A stretch of DNA of 64,000 nt from Ancylobacter tetraedralis (lineage in GTDB: Bacteria > Pseudomonadota > Alphaproteobacteria > Rhizobiales > Xanthobacteraceae): positions 472,682 to 536,681 of the forward strand of contig NZ_JACICD010000001.1 of assembly GCF_014195655.1 (NCBI RefSeq), written 5' to 3'. Positions 1-8,648 of the stretch are shown here, one piece after another. Both the position numbers and the translations under genes were made by a program. Position 1 is the first letter of the stretch. Each line of letters starts with the position of its first letter. A model generated the notes under the pieces. It saw only the letters and a program-made list of their open reading frames with translations. It made no database searches and was not told the DNA's origin.

Positions 1-729
1 TCAGACCCGCCGGAAGCCGCTCGACAGGCCCAGCTTTTCGCGCGCCAGCGCCAGCCGCGCGGGGTCGAGCGTGCCGGTGCGCCCGCCCGCGCAGAGCGCG
101 CCGCGAAAGCCGAGATAGTCCGGCCCGACCGGTGCGAGAGTCGCGATGTCGGACAGCTTGAGCGAGCCGGCAAGCCCGGTCATCAGCCCGTGCCGGCGCG
201 CCTCGCCGACAAACTGACCGAGGGTCAGCGGGTCGAGATGCTCGGTGAGCGAGCCGGACCGCTTGTCCGCTGTGTCGATCATCACCCCGGCGAAGCCGCA
301 GCGCCCGAGCGTGGCGATGAGGCCGAAATCGGGGTTCTCGTCGGCGAACAGCACGCCGATCAGGCGCGTGCGAGCGGCTAGCGGCGCGAGCGCCTCGATG
401 CAGGCGCCCGCATGCGGGGAGGCGAACAGCCCCACCTTGACGATGGGTACGCCCGTGCCGGCGATCCGCGTGGCGGCGGCGAGGATGAGGGCGGGCACCA
501 TCGGCTGGTCGCCCGCCGTGGCGCTGAGGGCGGGGCGATGCCCGGGCCCGGCCCCATCCCAGGCGTTCCACAGCATCACCGCGGCGGTCAGAGCCGTTGG
601 GCTCCAGGCGCCGAGCGCGCCGAAGGCCGGCTGCTTAAGGTCGACGATATCGGCGCCGCCCGCCCGCGCCAGCTCCATCTCGTGGAGGTCGGCGACGGAA
701 GCCAGCAGGCCCGGCGGTCTTTCGATCAT
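1..729 (-). CDS. MfnB-like (5-formylfuran-3-yl)methyl phosphate synthase (DUF556)
   Basis: The protein has 242 residues and ends exactly at the window edge with its stop codon. The N-terminus, with DLHEMELARAGGADIVDLKQ followed by a PAFGALGA stretch, is typical of the MfnB/DUF556 family. In methanogens this aldolase-like enzyme makes the furan precursor of methanofuran from two glyceraldehyde-3-phosphates. Lys32 in DLKQ and the Lys in AGSLKLSD are probable Schiff-base/active-site lysines by family analogy. It is last in a five-gene minus-strand operon, 36 bp after the DUF447 gene. Bacterial copies accompany H4MPT-linked C1 transfer genes in methylotrophs. The ATG at 729 has only a weak Shine-Dalgarno. 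The family call is firm; the exact product in bacteria is inferred. Confidence 0.85.
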   Translation of the reverse strand: MIERPPGLLASVADLHEMELARAGGADIVDLKQPAFGALGAWSPTALTAAVMLWNAWDGAGPGHRPALSATAGDQPMVPALILAAATRIAGTGVPIVKVGLFASPHAGACIEALAPLAARTRLIGVLFADENPDFGLIATLGRCGFAGVMIDTADKRSGSLTEHLDPLTLGQFVGEARRHGLMTGLAGSLKLSDIATLAPVGPDYLGFRGALCAGGRTGTLDPARLALAREKLGLSSGFRRV

Positions 730-765
730 GATGCGCTCGCGGGCGGATGCAGGGGGTGGGTTCGC

Positions 766-1332
766 TCAGGACGCGCGCTTGCGGCGGAACTCGGCGACAG
801 CCTCCAGCATCCAGTCCCACGCCTCCTGCTCCTGCGGCCCGGCGGTTTTTTCCACCGCGATGGCGAGATAGGCCATTTCCTGGTCGATCTTCTCGTCGGG
901 CAGGAAGTTGAGCCGGCTCACCAGCACGGCGGCCTCCAGCACGGCAGCCTTGGCGCGGTTCAGTCCCTCGAAGCGGCTGTGCCCTTCCGAATGGTAGGTC
1001 TTGCAGAAGAACTTCGGGCGCTGCGGATCGTCCTCCACCCGCTCGACGGTGATCTCGTCATGGGAGAGCGCGTCGGCGAGGCGCGGGCAGTCGATATAGG
1101 TCGCCTTCTTCACGTCGACCGGCACGCGCTTGCCGACTACGCAGCCCGCGAAGATGCGCACGTCATCGGTGAAGTTGACCACCGCGATGCGGGTCGTCGC
1201 CAGATTGTCCAGCGTGCGCGAGGGGCGGAACGGCTGCAGCAGGTAGCCACCCTCGATCACGCTGGCCCCCATCGGCGCCAGATGCGGCTCACCCGCGAGC
1301 GAACGGGTGGTGACGATGACTTCACGGATCAC
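766..1332 (-). CDS. DUF447 family protein of the H4MPT cluster
   Basis: The protein has 188 residues and a flavin-reductase-like split-barrel look (EVIVTTRSLAGEPHLAPMG, then TRIAVVNFTDDVRIFAG), characteristic of DUF447. Members sit in tetrahydromethanopterin biosynthesis clusters of archaea and methylotrophic bacteria, where such genes have been linked to cofactor synthesis. The biochemical step is not certain. It starts with GTG at 1332, whose last bases form a GTGA overlap with the stop of the upstream dihydropteroate-synthase-like gene, indicating translational coupling. No signal peptide or membrane segment is seen. It could instead bind FMN as a general reductase, but the operon context favours a cofactor role. 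Confidence 0.8.
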   Translation of the reverse strand: MIREVIVTTRSLAGEPHLAPMGASVIEGGYLLQPFRPSRTLDNLATTRIAVVNFTDDVRIFAGCVVGKRVPVDVKKATYIDCPRLADALSHDEITVERVEDDPQRPKFFCKTYHSEGHSRFEGLNRAKAAVLEAAVLVSRLNFLPDEKIDQEMAYLAIAVEKTAGPQEQEAWDWMLEAVAEFRRKRAS

Positions 1333-2795
1333 GGCGGCGTCTCACCTGTTTGCGGCTTTCCGGCGGTCGACTGCCGGTCGGCCTTGGCCTGCAGGGTCGT
1401 GCCGGCCTGCTTGAATGTCAAACGATGGGCCTCCTCGGGGCTGCCGGCAATGTCTCCGGCGACGCCCCATTTCAGGCCCTCATCCTGCGCATAGCGCTTG
1501 CCGAGCTTGAAGGCGATCTCCGCTCGCGCGGTTTCCACGCCGAGATAGAAGGCGTGGGCGCCATCCTCCTCCACCTTGAGATGGGGGAACAGCGCGAAGG
1601 GCTCGTCGGCGATGTGGTGGCCGTCGCGGTTATAGATGTGGATGCCCGCCTCGCTCACCTCGATGCGGAAATTGCCGTCGCGCACCTGGCCCGCAAGATA
1701 CGCGACCTCCTCCGGCGTGGACGCGTGCGGCTTGCGGTCGCGCAGCGCCATGAGGCCGCCACCGAAGCCCTGCGGCAGCGCGCCGGCCTGCCGCGCGGCA
1801 AAGAACTCGCGCCGGGCGCGGTCGAATTCGCGCACCGCCGTGCGGCAATGCGGGCTCACCTGCACCGCCAGGACGGCACCGATATACAGTTCCGAGATCA
1901 TCCCCATCAGGATGGCATTGATCCCGGTTGTGTCGGCATCCGTCAGCTCAGTGACATTGCCGATGCCCATGAGGATGGGAATGTGCGGGTAGCGTCGGCG
2001 CAGCTCCGCATAGCGCACGATCGAGGCGGTATAGCCATAATGGATTGGATCGAGGATCGGGTCGGCCAGGAAGGGCTGGCCGCTGGCGAGGCAGATGTCG
2101 ACCGCGCGGCACAGCGAATCGAGGTCGCCCTGTTTCGCCGGCACGAGGACCGGGACCGCCGGGCCTTCCTCCGCGATGTGCAGATTGGTCTCGTTGAGAC
2201 TGAGCAGGAAATCCGCGCCGGCGCGCGTGGCGCGGGAGAGTTCGCCAAGGTCGAAGGAATCCACGCTCACCTTCAGCCCCTCCGCGTGAAGCGCGGCGAT
2301 CGCCTCTTCCAGATGGGGGAAGGGCGTATCCGGCATGCAGCCGAGGTCGATGACGTCGGCGCCTTCGCCTTTCAGGAAAAGGGCGCGGGCGCGGATGCCC
2401 TCGACATCGAGCACGGTGGCGTCGACAATCTCGGCGAAGATGGTGACATCGTGCTTTGACAGGTCGACGGCGCGGCGCTGTTGGCCGAAATAGTCCGGCA
2501 GGTCGGCCATCTCGTCCGGCCCGCGCGAGAACGGCACGCCGAAGAAGCGCTCCAGCCGGTCGAGATCGCCGCGAAACCGGCCGGGCATCAGCACGCGGTC
2601 GGTGCCCTCGGGAAGCTTGAGGCGGCGCTCGACGATCTCCGCCGTCATTAGCGCGGCGACCTTGACCCCGACATTGACCACGACTGGATCGAGGCTGGCA
2701 TCGGCAATCTCGCCGGCGATCCTTGTCAGGCGCGGTTCGGCCAGCGAGCCGGTGACGAGGGCGATCTTCTCTGGCCGTTTCGCCGCGTCAGTCAT
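1329..2795 (-). CDS. Dihydropteroate synthase-like protein (DUF6513 type), H4MPT biosynthesis
   Basis: This 488-residue protein has a central TIM-barrel resembling dihydropteroate synthase (ADVIDLGCMPDTPFPHLEEA, LKVSVDSFD, ILMGIGNVTEL), with N- and C-terminal extensions that ordinary FolP lacks. It is much longer than FolP (about 280 residues). This architecture is specific to methanopterin-producing lineages and is thought to act in building the H4MPT side chain; the reaction is inferred. The ATG at 2795 lies 8 nt inside the end of the flavoprotein gene, and its stop overlaps the DUF447 start. I do not think this is the folate enzyme, given its length and operon. Confidence 0.85.
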   Translation of the reverse strand: MTDAAKRPEKIALVTGSLAEPRLTRIAGEIADASLDPVVVNVGVKVAALMTAEIVERRLKLPEGTDRVLMPGRFRGDLDRLERFFGVPFSRGPDEMADLPDYFGQQRRAVDLSKHDVTIFAEIVDATVLDVEGIRARALFLKGEGADVIDLGCMPDTPFPHLEEAIAALHAEGLKVSVDSFDLGELSRATRAGADFLLSLNETNLHIAEEGPAVPVLVPAKQGDLDSLCRAVDICLASGQPFLADPILDPIHYGYTASIVRYAELRRRYPHIPILMGIGNVTELTDADTTGINAILMGMISELYIGAVLAVQVSPHCRTAVREFDRARREFFAARQAGALPQGFGGGLMALRDRKPHASTPEEVAYLAGQVRDGNFRIEVSEAGIHIYNRDGHHIADEPFALFPHLKVEEDGAHAFYLGVETARAEIAFKLGKRYAQDEGLKWGVAGDIAGSPEEAHRLTFKQAGTTLQAKADRQSTAGKPQTGETPP

Positions 2796-3369
2796 CGCTG
2801 GCCGCGACCGTCTCCGCGGCTTCCTTTCCGGCGATCAGGCTCTGGCGCGCGGCGATGGCGGCTTCGAGTTCGTGGATGGACTCGACCACCGTCGTATCCT
2901 CGAATTCCTTGAGCCTCGCCGTGTTCTCCAGGTCGATGCGGCGCGGATAGACGGGGTAAAGGCCCTTGGGCGCCATGGTGATCATCTCCGGCGCGGTGTC
3001 GCAGGCGAAGACGATTGTCTGCACGCGGCACTTGCCGGCCTGCGCGAAGCAGTTCGTCACCAGCGTGTCGGAAATGCCGTAGACCGCCTTGGCCACCGTG
3101 TTGGACGAGGCCGGCGAGACCACCAGCGTGTGGTAGAGCTGCTCATAGAAACGCCCCACCGGCGCGGAACTCGCCGTCGTTTCCCGGAAGATGCGCGTGT
3201 CCTTGGGCAGGTCCTGCTTGTACATGCGCAGCACTTCGTCGGCGGCCCTGGACACGAACAGGTCGACCGCGTCCAGCGCCTTGATGAGGGCGATGGATTC
3301 GGTGAAGAAATGGCCCGAGCCGGTGAGCGCCCAGGCCCAGCGCGGATAATGCCCCTCATTCTCGCTCAT
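2788..3369 (-). CDS. Flavoprotein, dihydromethanopterin reductase-like (DmrB/AfpA type)
   Basis: The protein has 193 residues with the flavoprotein/decarboxylase Rossmann fold: an N-terminal WALTGSGHFFTESI strand-loop, a central VVSPASSNTVAKAVYGISD segment that usually binds FMN phosphate, and Cys-containing CFAQAGKCRVQTIVFACDT. Related proteins in methylotrophs reduce dihydromethanopterin to tetrahydromethanopterin. The gene lies between the kinase and the DHPS-like gene. Its ATG at 3369 forms an ATGA overlap with the kinase stop, and its own end overlaps the next gene by 8 nt. The flavoprotein family is clear; the dihydromethanopterin reductase assignment rests on operon context. Confidence 0.8.
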   Translation of the reverse strand: MSENEGHYPRWAWALTGSGHFFTESIALIKALDAVDLFVSRAADEVLRMYKQDLPKDTRIFRETTASSAPVGRFYEQLYHTLVVSPASSNTVAKAVYGISDTLVTNCFAQAGKCRVQTIVFACDTAPEMITMAPKGLYPVYPRRIDLENTARLKEFEDTTVVESIHELEAAIAARQSLIAGKEAAETVAASDD

Positions 3370-3992
3370 GCCGCGCGCGCTCCCTCGTTGAGGCTCACCC
3401 GTGCCGTATCGGGCGTGACGAGGTCGACCGCGCCGCCAAACGCGGCGGCAAAGCGCGGGAACAGCGGGTCGACCAGCCCGGCGGCGACCCAGTCGGCCGG
3501 GCCGCTGCCGGCCGCGGCGGGAGCCGATTTCACCAGAATCAGGCGGGCGGCGCCGGTCTCACCCGCGAGCCAGGCGGCGAGGCTGTCGGAGGTGAGGTCC
3601 CAGCTTTCGGGCAGTTCGGCGGCGGCCAGCGCCATGCGGGCGGGCAGCCAGAGCGCGGCGCGCCCCTGTGCATGGGCACGGGCGAAGGCGGGCAGGCTGT
3701 CGGCCAGCACGAGGCCGGGCGCGAGATCGGCGAAGGCGTGGGCCGCCTGTTCCATGGCGAGGATGGCCATGCGGTGGCAGGCGCCATCGCTCAGCGACAT
3801 CCGGGGCTGCAGCGCGCGCACGCCATCGGCCAGCGGCCCGCCGCCGGTCACCAGCACGAGCGGCGCGCCGCGCCGGGCGAGATCGGCGAGCAGCAGGGCG
3901 AGGCGCGGCGAACCCATCAGGCTACCGCCGAGTTTCACGATGATGGGGCGGGCCGCCGATCGGCCGCGAAAGGGGGACGATGTTACGTGCAT
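3366..3992 (-). CDS. Amino acid kinase family protein, MfnE-like
   Basis: The protein has 208 residues and the amino acid kinase fold: IIVKLGGSLMG at the N-terminus (phosphate-binding glycines), LVLVTGGGPLADGVR, and WDLTSDSLAAWLAGE with RLILVKSA near the C-terminus. In methanogens the related MfnE phosphorylates aminomethylfuran phosphate for methanofuran synthesis. Presence of MfnB-like and DUF447 genes in the same operon supports that role here. I chose the ATG at 3992 because GAGGAAA lies about 8 nt upstream. A longer frame opens with TTG at 4040 but adds an arginine-rich tail without a good ribosome site. This is the first gene of the operon. Function beyond the kinase family is inferred. 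Confidence 0.8.
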   Translation of the reverse strand: MHVTSSPFRGRSAARPIIVKLGGSLMGSPRLALLLADLARRGAPLVLVTGGGPLADGVRALQPRMSLSDGACHRMAILAMEQAAHAFADLAPGLVLADSLPAFARAHAQGRAALWLPARMALAAAELPESWDLTSDSLAAWLAGETGAARLILVKSAPAAAGSGPADWVAAGLVDPLFPRFAAAFGGAVDLVTPDTARVSLNEGARAA

Positions 3993-4096
3993 CTGGCGTT
4001 TCCTCACCGGCGGCCGGCAGGCCGGGCGCCGAAGGGGCAAACTATCTCACGCGGCGAAAGGATCAATGGAAAGGGCGGGTGCGCATCGCCGGCTAC

Positions 4097-4126
4097 AAAA
4101 AAAGACCCGGGGCTAGGCCCCGGGTC
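4097..4126 (-). terminator. Intrinsic terminator after the RNA methyltransferase gene
   Basis: Read on the minus strand, a perfect 10-bp stem (GACCCGGGGC / GCCCCGGGTC) with a 3-nt loop is followed at once by seven T residues (4103 down to 4097). It lies about 107 bp past the stop of the methyltransferase gene and before the cofactor operon, insulating the two transcription units. It is the clearest canonical terminator in the window. Confidence 0.85.
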
Positions 4127-4233
4127 GTAACGAAGTCGACGGTCATCAAACGGGTAATCCGTCTGGTATTCCAATTTGAGGATATCCCTCTCGAGACGTT
4201 TGTCGAGGGTTGAATCGGCGCCTCACGAGGCCG

Positions 4234-5037
4234 TTATCGAGCATCCGCAAGGGAATGCAGCACGATACCACTCGTGGTCGCGACGTTAAGGGAATCGAAA
4301 TCCCCCTTCATAGGAATGCGCACCGTGTGGGCGCGCGCCAGAATGTGCGGGGGTAGCCCGGGACCCTCCGCGCCGAGCAGCACCGCCGCCCGCCGCGGGC
4401 GAGGAAGGGCTGTGATCGGGGTCTTCCCGGCGGGGCTGAGCGCGATCAGCTCGAATCCGTTGGCGACAAGGAGGTCGAGCAGCGCCTCCGCCGAGCCCTC
4501 GCGGGCGAAGGGAACGATGAGGCTGCCGCCGACCGAGACGCGGATCGCCTTGCGGTAGAGCGGATCGCAGGACGCGAAATCGAACAGCGCGGCGTCAGCG
4601 CCGAAGGCGGCGGCATTGCGCATGATGCCGCCGACATTGTCATGATTGGTGATGCCGAGCGGCACGACCACCAGCGCTTCCGCGGGCAGGCCGGCGATGA
4701 GCTGCTCGGCCCCCGGCATCTCCCCGCGCAGGCCGATGCCGAGCAGGCCGCGATGAATGTGGAAGCCGGTAATGCCGTCGAGGATGGCCTGGCTCGCGGT
4801 ATAGACCGGCAGGTCCTCCGGTGCCCCCTCCAGCAGGCCGCCGAGCCCCTCGATGCGGCTTTCCGCCAGCAGCAGCGATTCCAGCGGGAAGCGGTTGCGC
4901 GGCGACAGCGCCACGTCGAGCACAGTCTTGCCCTCGACGACGAACCGCCCGCCGCGCCCCACGAGATCGCGTTCCTTGATCACGCGGTAGGCGTCGATGC
5001 GCGGGTCGTCCGACGAGGTGAGCTCGATGAGCCTCAC
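4234..5037 (-). CDS. TrmH/SpoU family RNA 2'-O-ribose methyltransferase
   Basis: The protein has 267 residues. The C-terminal SPOUT domain shows three motifs: VPLGITNHDNVGGIMRNA (motif 1 with Asn and Arg), AVLLGAEGPGLP (motif 2), and FDSLNVATTSGIVLHSLA (motif 3, knot and AdoMet binding). The N-terminal part (IDAYRVIKERDL, FVVEGKTVLD) is the substrate-binding domain found in rRNA and tRNA methyltransferases of this group. The GTG at 5037 overlaps the stop of the ABC-F gene as GTGA, with GAGGAA 8 nt upstream. A longer frame to 5076 would run inside that gene and is rejected. The specific nucleotide target cannot be told from the sequence. Confidence 0.9.
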   Translation of the reverse strand: MRLIELTSSDDPRIDAYRVIKERDLVGRGGRFVVEGKTVLDVALSPRNRFPLESLLLAESRIEGLGGLLEGAPEDLPVYTASQAILDGITGFHIHRGLLGIGLRGEMPGAEQLIAGLPAEALVVVPLGITNHDNVGGIMRNAAAFGADAALFDFASCDPLYRKAIRVSVGGSLIVPFAREGSAEALLDLLVANGFELIALSPAGKTPITALPRPRRAAVLLGAEGPGLPPHILARAHTVRIPMKGDFDSLNVATTSGIVLHSLADAR

Positions 5038-6866
5038 CCGCCCAGTTCCTCGCGCAGCATTTCCAGCTGCAGCCACTCTTCCTCCGCCTTGGCATGCTCG
5101 GCCTGGATGCGGGTCAGCTCGGCGGTGGATTTCTGAAAGCCGGCGGGGTCGCGGGTGTAGAAATTCGGCGTGTGCAGCTTGTTGTTCAACCGCGCGATGT
5201 CGGATTCCAGCTGCGCGATGCGCTTGGGCAGCTGTTCCAGCGCGTGCTTCTCCTTGAACGAGAGCTTGCGCTTGGCCGACGATGCCGGGGCCGCCCCCGT
5301 CGATTTCGCTGGTTTGGCAGCTGTGGACTTGCTGCTCGCCGGTGCCGTCGCGGCGGCGGCCGCCCGCGCCTTAACGCCATGGCCACGCTGGGCCACCATG
5401 TCGGAATAGCCGCCGGCATAGACCTCCCAGTTGCCATCCCCCTCATAGGCGATGGTGGCGGTGACGGTGCGGTCGAGAAAGTCGCGGTCATGGCTGACCA
5501 GCAGCACCGTGCCGGCATAGTCGTCGATCATCTCCTCGAGCAGATCGAGCGTCTCGAGGTCCAGATCGTTTGTCGGCTCGTCGAGCACCATGAGGTTGCT
5601 GGCCTGTGCCAGCGCGCAGGCCAGCAGAAGCCGCCCGCGCTCGCCGCCCGACAGGCGCGAGACGGCGGTGCCCGCCTGTTCCGGGGTGAACAGGAAGTCC
5701 TTCATGTAGCCGATGACATGGCGCGGATTGCCGCCGACGAACACCTGATCGCCGCGCCCGTCGGTGAGCGTTTCGCGCACCGAGCGGTTGGGGTCGAGCG
5801 CGGCGCGGCGCTGGTCCAGCGTCGCCATCTCGATATTGGTGCCCATCTTGGCCTTGCCGGTATCGGGGGCCAGTTCGCCGGTCAGCATTTTCAGCAGCGT
5901 GGTCTTGCCGGCGCCATTGGGCCCGACAATGCCGATGCGGTCGCCGCGCTGGATGCGGATGGAGAGGTCGCGCACGATGACGCGGTCGCCATAGGTCTTG
6001 GAAATGTGCTCGGCTTCCATCACCAGCTTGCCCGAGACATCGGCCTCGGTGGCGGCCATGGTGATGGTGCCCACAGCTCCGCGATGGTCGCGGAACTGCG
6101 CGCGCAGGGCGGCGAGTTCGCCCACACGGCGCACGTTGCGCTTGCGCCGGGCCGTGACGCCGTAGCGCATCCAGTGCTCTTCCGCGACGATCTTGCGGGC
6201 GAGCTTCTGCTGGTCGCGCTCTTCCTCTTCCAGCACCTGGTCGCGCCATTCCTCGAAGAAGCCGAAGCCGCGCTCCATGCGCTTGGTGCGGCCGCGATCC
6301 AGCCACACCGTGGCGCGGGTCAGGTCCTGCAGGAAGCGCCGGTCATGGCTGATGAGCACGAGGGCGGAGCGCAGCGAGGCGATTTCCGCCTCCAGCCATT
6401 CGATGGCCGGCAGGTCGAGATGGTTGGTCGGCTCGTCGAGCAGCAGGATGTCCGGCTCGGGCGCCAGCACGCGGGCGAGCGCCGCGCGGCGGGCTTCGCC
6501 GCCGGAGAGATTGGCCGGGTCTTCCGCGCCGGTGAGTCCCAGCTCGTTGAGCAGGTACATCGCCCGGTATTCCTGGTCGCCCGGTCCCATGCCGGCTTCG
6601 ACATAATCGAGCGTGGTCTTGAAGCCGGAGAGGTCCGGCTCCTGCGGCAGGTAGCGCACCGTGGCGCCAGGCTGCACGAAGCGCGGACCGCTATCGGCCT
6701 GCACGAGGCCGGCGGCGATCTTGAGCAGGGTGGATTTGCCCGAACCGTTGCGGCCGACGAGGCCGACGCGTTCGCCGGCGGAGACGGACAGTTCCGCTCC
6801 GTCGAGCAGCGGCGTGCCGCCGAACGTCAGTCGGATGTCCTGGAGGAGAAGGAGAGGAGGCGCCAT
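5034..6866 (-). CDS. uup: ABC-F family ATPase, Uup-type
   Basis: This protein has about 610 residues with two nucleotide-binding domains and no membrane segments. NBD1 has GRNGSGKST, LSGGEARRAALARVL and ILLLDEPTNHLDL; NBD2 has GPNGAGKTTLL, LSGGERGRLLLACAL and LDEPTNDLDL. The two are joined by a charged linker. An alanine/lysine-rich stretch leads to a C-terminal coiled coil of about 75 residues, typical of Uup. Such proteins act on ribosomes or on DNA/branched intermediates rather than in transport. The ATG at 6866 (MAPPLLLLQDIRLTF) is chosen because the upstream extension is low-complexity; its ribosome site is weak. It is coupled to the RNA methyltransferase downstream. The symbol is given on architecture only. 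Confidence 0.88.
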   Translation of the reverse strand: MAPPLLLLQDIRLTFGGTPLLDGAELSVSAGERVGLVGRNGSGKSTLLKIAAGLVQADSGPRFVQPGATVRYLPQEPDLSGFKTTLDYVEAGMGPGDQEYRAMYLLNELGLTGAEDPANLSGGEARRAALARVLAPEPDILLLDEPTNHLDLPAIEWLEAEIASLRSALVLISHDRRFLQDLTRATVWLDRGRTKRMERGFGFFEEWRDQVLEEEERDQQKLARKIVAEEHWMRYGVTARRKRNVRRVGELAALRAQFRDHRGAVGTITMAATEADVSGKLVMEAEHISKTYGDRVIVRDLSIRIQRGDRIGIVGPNGAGKTTLLKMLTGELAPDTGKAKMGTNIEMATLDQRRAALDPNRSVRETLTDGRGDQVFVGGNPRHVIGYMKDFLFTPEQAGTAVSRLSGGERGRLLLACALAQASNLMVLDEPTNDLDLETLDLLEEMIDDYAGTVLLVSHDRDFLDRTVTATIAYEGDGNWEVYAGGYSDMVAQRGHGVKARAAAAATAPASSKSTAAKPAKSTGAAPASSAKRKLSFKEKHALEQLPKRIAQLESDIARLNNKLHTPNFYTRDPAGFQKSTAELTRIQAEHAKAEEEWLQLEMLREELGG

Positions 6867-7016
6867 GGCGCGGGGATAGGGGGAAAGCGCGCGCGGGGCA
6901 AGGGGAGGAGAGGCCGGCAAGGGTCGCAACGCCCGACACGGATGTAAGCTGTGGTAAGTGAGCCATCATCGCGCTATGCGAGCCTCCATTTCTGGTCCGC
7001 CTGTCGGAGACGGTTC

Positions 7017-8432
7017 ATGTCCTCCTCGATCGATAGCCTGCTCGCCGCCATCGCCCAGCGCATCGGCGCTGCCCATGTGCTCACCGCGCCGGAGGACATG
7101 GCCCCCTATCTGCGCGAGGAGCGCGGGCTCTATCAGGGCAAGACGCCGGCCGTGCTCCGGCCGGGCTCCACGCAGGAGGTGGCCTTCATCGTCCAGGCCT
7201 GCGCGGCGGCTGGCATCGCCGTGGTGCCGCAGGGTGGCAATACCGGGCTGGTCGGCGGGCAGGTGCCGTTCGGCGAGGTGCTCCTCTCGCTGCAGCGTCT
7301 CGACCGCATCCGCCAGGTCGACCCCATCGACATGACCATGACGGTGGAAGCCGGCTGCATCCTCGACAAGCTGCACGAGGCGGCCGAAGCGGCGGGCTGC
7401 CTGTTCCCCCTGCACATCGCCTCGCAGGGTTCCTGCCGCATCGGCGGCAACCTCGCCTCCAATGCCGGCGGCACCGCCGTGCTGCGCTACGGCAATGCGA
7501 AGGATCTGGTGCTGGGCCTGGAGGTTGTGCTGGCCGACGGCCGGGTATGGAACGGCATGAAGCGCCTGCGCAAAAACAATGCGGGCTATGACCTCAAGCA
7601 CCTGTTTCTCGGCACCGAGGGAACGCTCGGCATCATCACCGCCGCCGTGCTCAAGCTGTTTCCGCAGCCGGCGCAGCGCGCCACCGCCTTCCTCGCGGTG
7701 CCCGATCCGGCGGCCGCGCTCGCCCTTCTCAAGCGCCTGCGCGGCGAGGCGGGGGATGCGCTGACCACGTTCGAGCTGATGGCGGCCTTCGGCGTCGAGA
7801 CGGTGCTCAATCACATGCCCGGCACCGTGCGCCCCTTCCGCGACCGCTATGACTGGTATGTGCTGGCGGAGTTTTCCGCGCCGACCCGCGCCTTCGACCT
7901 GGCCGCCCTGATGGAGGAAAGCCTCGGCACCGCCATGGAGGCGGGCGAGGTGGTCGATGCCGTCATCGCCGCCAGCCAGGCGCAGGCGGCGGCGCTGTGG
8001 CGGCTGCGCGAGGACATGTCGGAGGCGCAGAAGCACGAGGGCGGCTCGATCAAGCACGATGTTTCCGTGCCGGTGTCTCGCGTGCCGGAATTTCTCGCCC
8101 GCGCCCTGCCGGCGGTCGAGGCGCTGCTGCCGGGCCTGCGCCCATGCCCGTTCGGCCATGTCGGCGACGGCAATATCCACTTCAATCTCAGCCAGCCCGT
8201 CGGCATGGACAAGGCCGCCTTCCTCGCCATGTGGGAGGCCTTCAACCGCGTCGTTCACGACATCGTGGTCGAGATGGACGGTTCCATCGCCGCCGAGCAC
8301 GGCATCGGCATACTGAAGCGCGAGGAGTTGGCGCACTACGCCGATGCGGTGGGGCTCGACCTGATGCACCGCCTCAAGAGGGCGCTGGACCCCGCCGGCC
8401 TGCTCAATCCGGGCAAGGTGATCCATCTGTGA
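7017..8432 (+). CDS. FAD-linked D-2-hydroxyacid dehydrogenase (D-2-hydroxyglutarate/D-lactate type)
   Basis: This 471-residue flavoprotein belongs to the VAO/PCMH family. The FAD domain contains VVPQGGNTGLVGGQ, GSCRIGGNLASNAGG and DLVLGLEVVLADG; the C-terminal substrate domain ends with HVGDGNIHFN (metal/substrate histidine) and AAEHGIGILKRE. These match D-2-hydroxyglutarate dehydrogenases and related D-lactate and glycolate oxidases, which oxidise a D-2-hydroxyacid and pass electrons onward. I chose the ATG at 7017 with GGAG about 8 nt upstream over a longer frame from 6951. It is single, divergent from the ABC-F gene. The exact substrate is not determinable here. Confidence 0.85.
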   Translation: MSSSIDSLLAAIAQRIGAAHVLTAPEDMAPYLREERGLYQGKTPAVLRPGSTQEVAFIVQACAAAGIAVVPQGGNTGLVGGQVPFGEVLLSLQRLDRIRQVDPIDMTMTVEAGCILDKLHEAAEAAGCLFPLHIASQGSCRIGGNLASNAGGTAVLRYGNAKDLVLGLEVVLADGRVWNGMKRLRKNNAGYDLKHLFLGTEGTLGIITAAVLKLFPQPAQRATAFLAVPDPAAALALLKRLRGEAGDALTTFELMAAFGVETVLNHMPGTVRPFRDRYDWYVLAEFSAPTRAFDLAALMEESLGTAMEAGEVVDAVIAASQAQAAALWRLREDMSEAQKHEGGSIKHDVSVPVSRVPEFLARALPAVEALLPGLRPCPFGHVGDGNIHFNLSQPVGMDKAAFLAMWEAFNRVVHDIVVEMDGSIAAEHGIGILKREELAHYADAVGLDLMHRLKRALDPAGLLNPGKVIHL

Positions 8433-8648
8433 TGACGGTAGTAAATATCAGTTTGGAATAATGTAAAACTGGTATTTGTTACGATATTGGCTGATTTGAA
8501 ACGTTCTACATTAAGGCCTTGAGGCTTTTTGCTGTTGTCCGCCTCGTGCCTGCGGGTTTATGGAAGCCGGTAACGGACATTCCGGCACGCCATTACGCTG
8601 CGCATCATCACGCGGAGCAGGGCGGCCGACCGAACTCGGGTTGCCGCC
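8433..8648 (+). promoter_or_regulatory. AT-rich leader of exbB with an Irr/ICE-like motif
   Basis: This 216-bp non-coding stretch is markedly AT-rich for about 90 bp (8445-8515) against its GC-rich surroundings. At 8494-8510 the sequence TTTGAAACGTTCTACA resembles the alphaproteobacterial iron control element: GAA and TTC half sites 3 nt apart, with flanking A/T partly matching. ExbB/ExbD/TonB systems are usually iron-regulated, so Irr or a relative could bind here. The match is imperfect, and no clear -35/-10 pair stands out. Confidence 0.4.
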
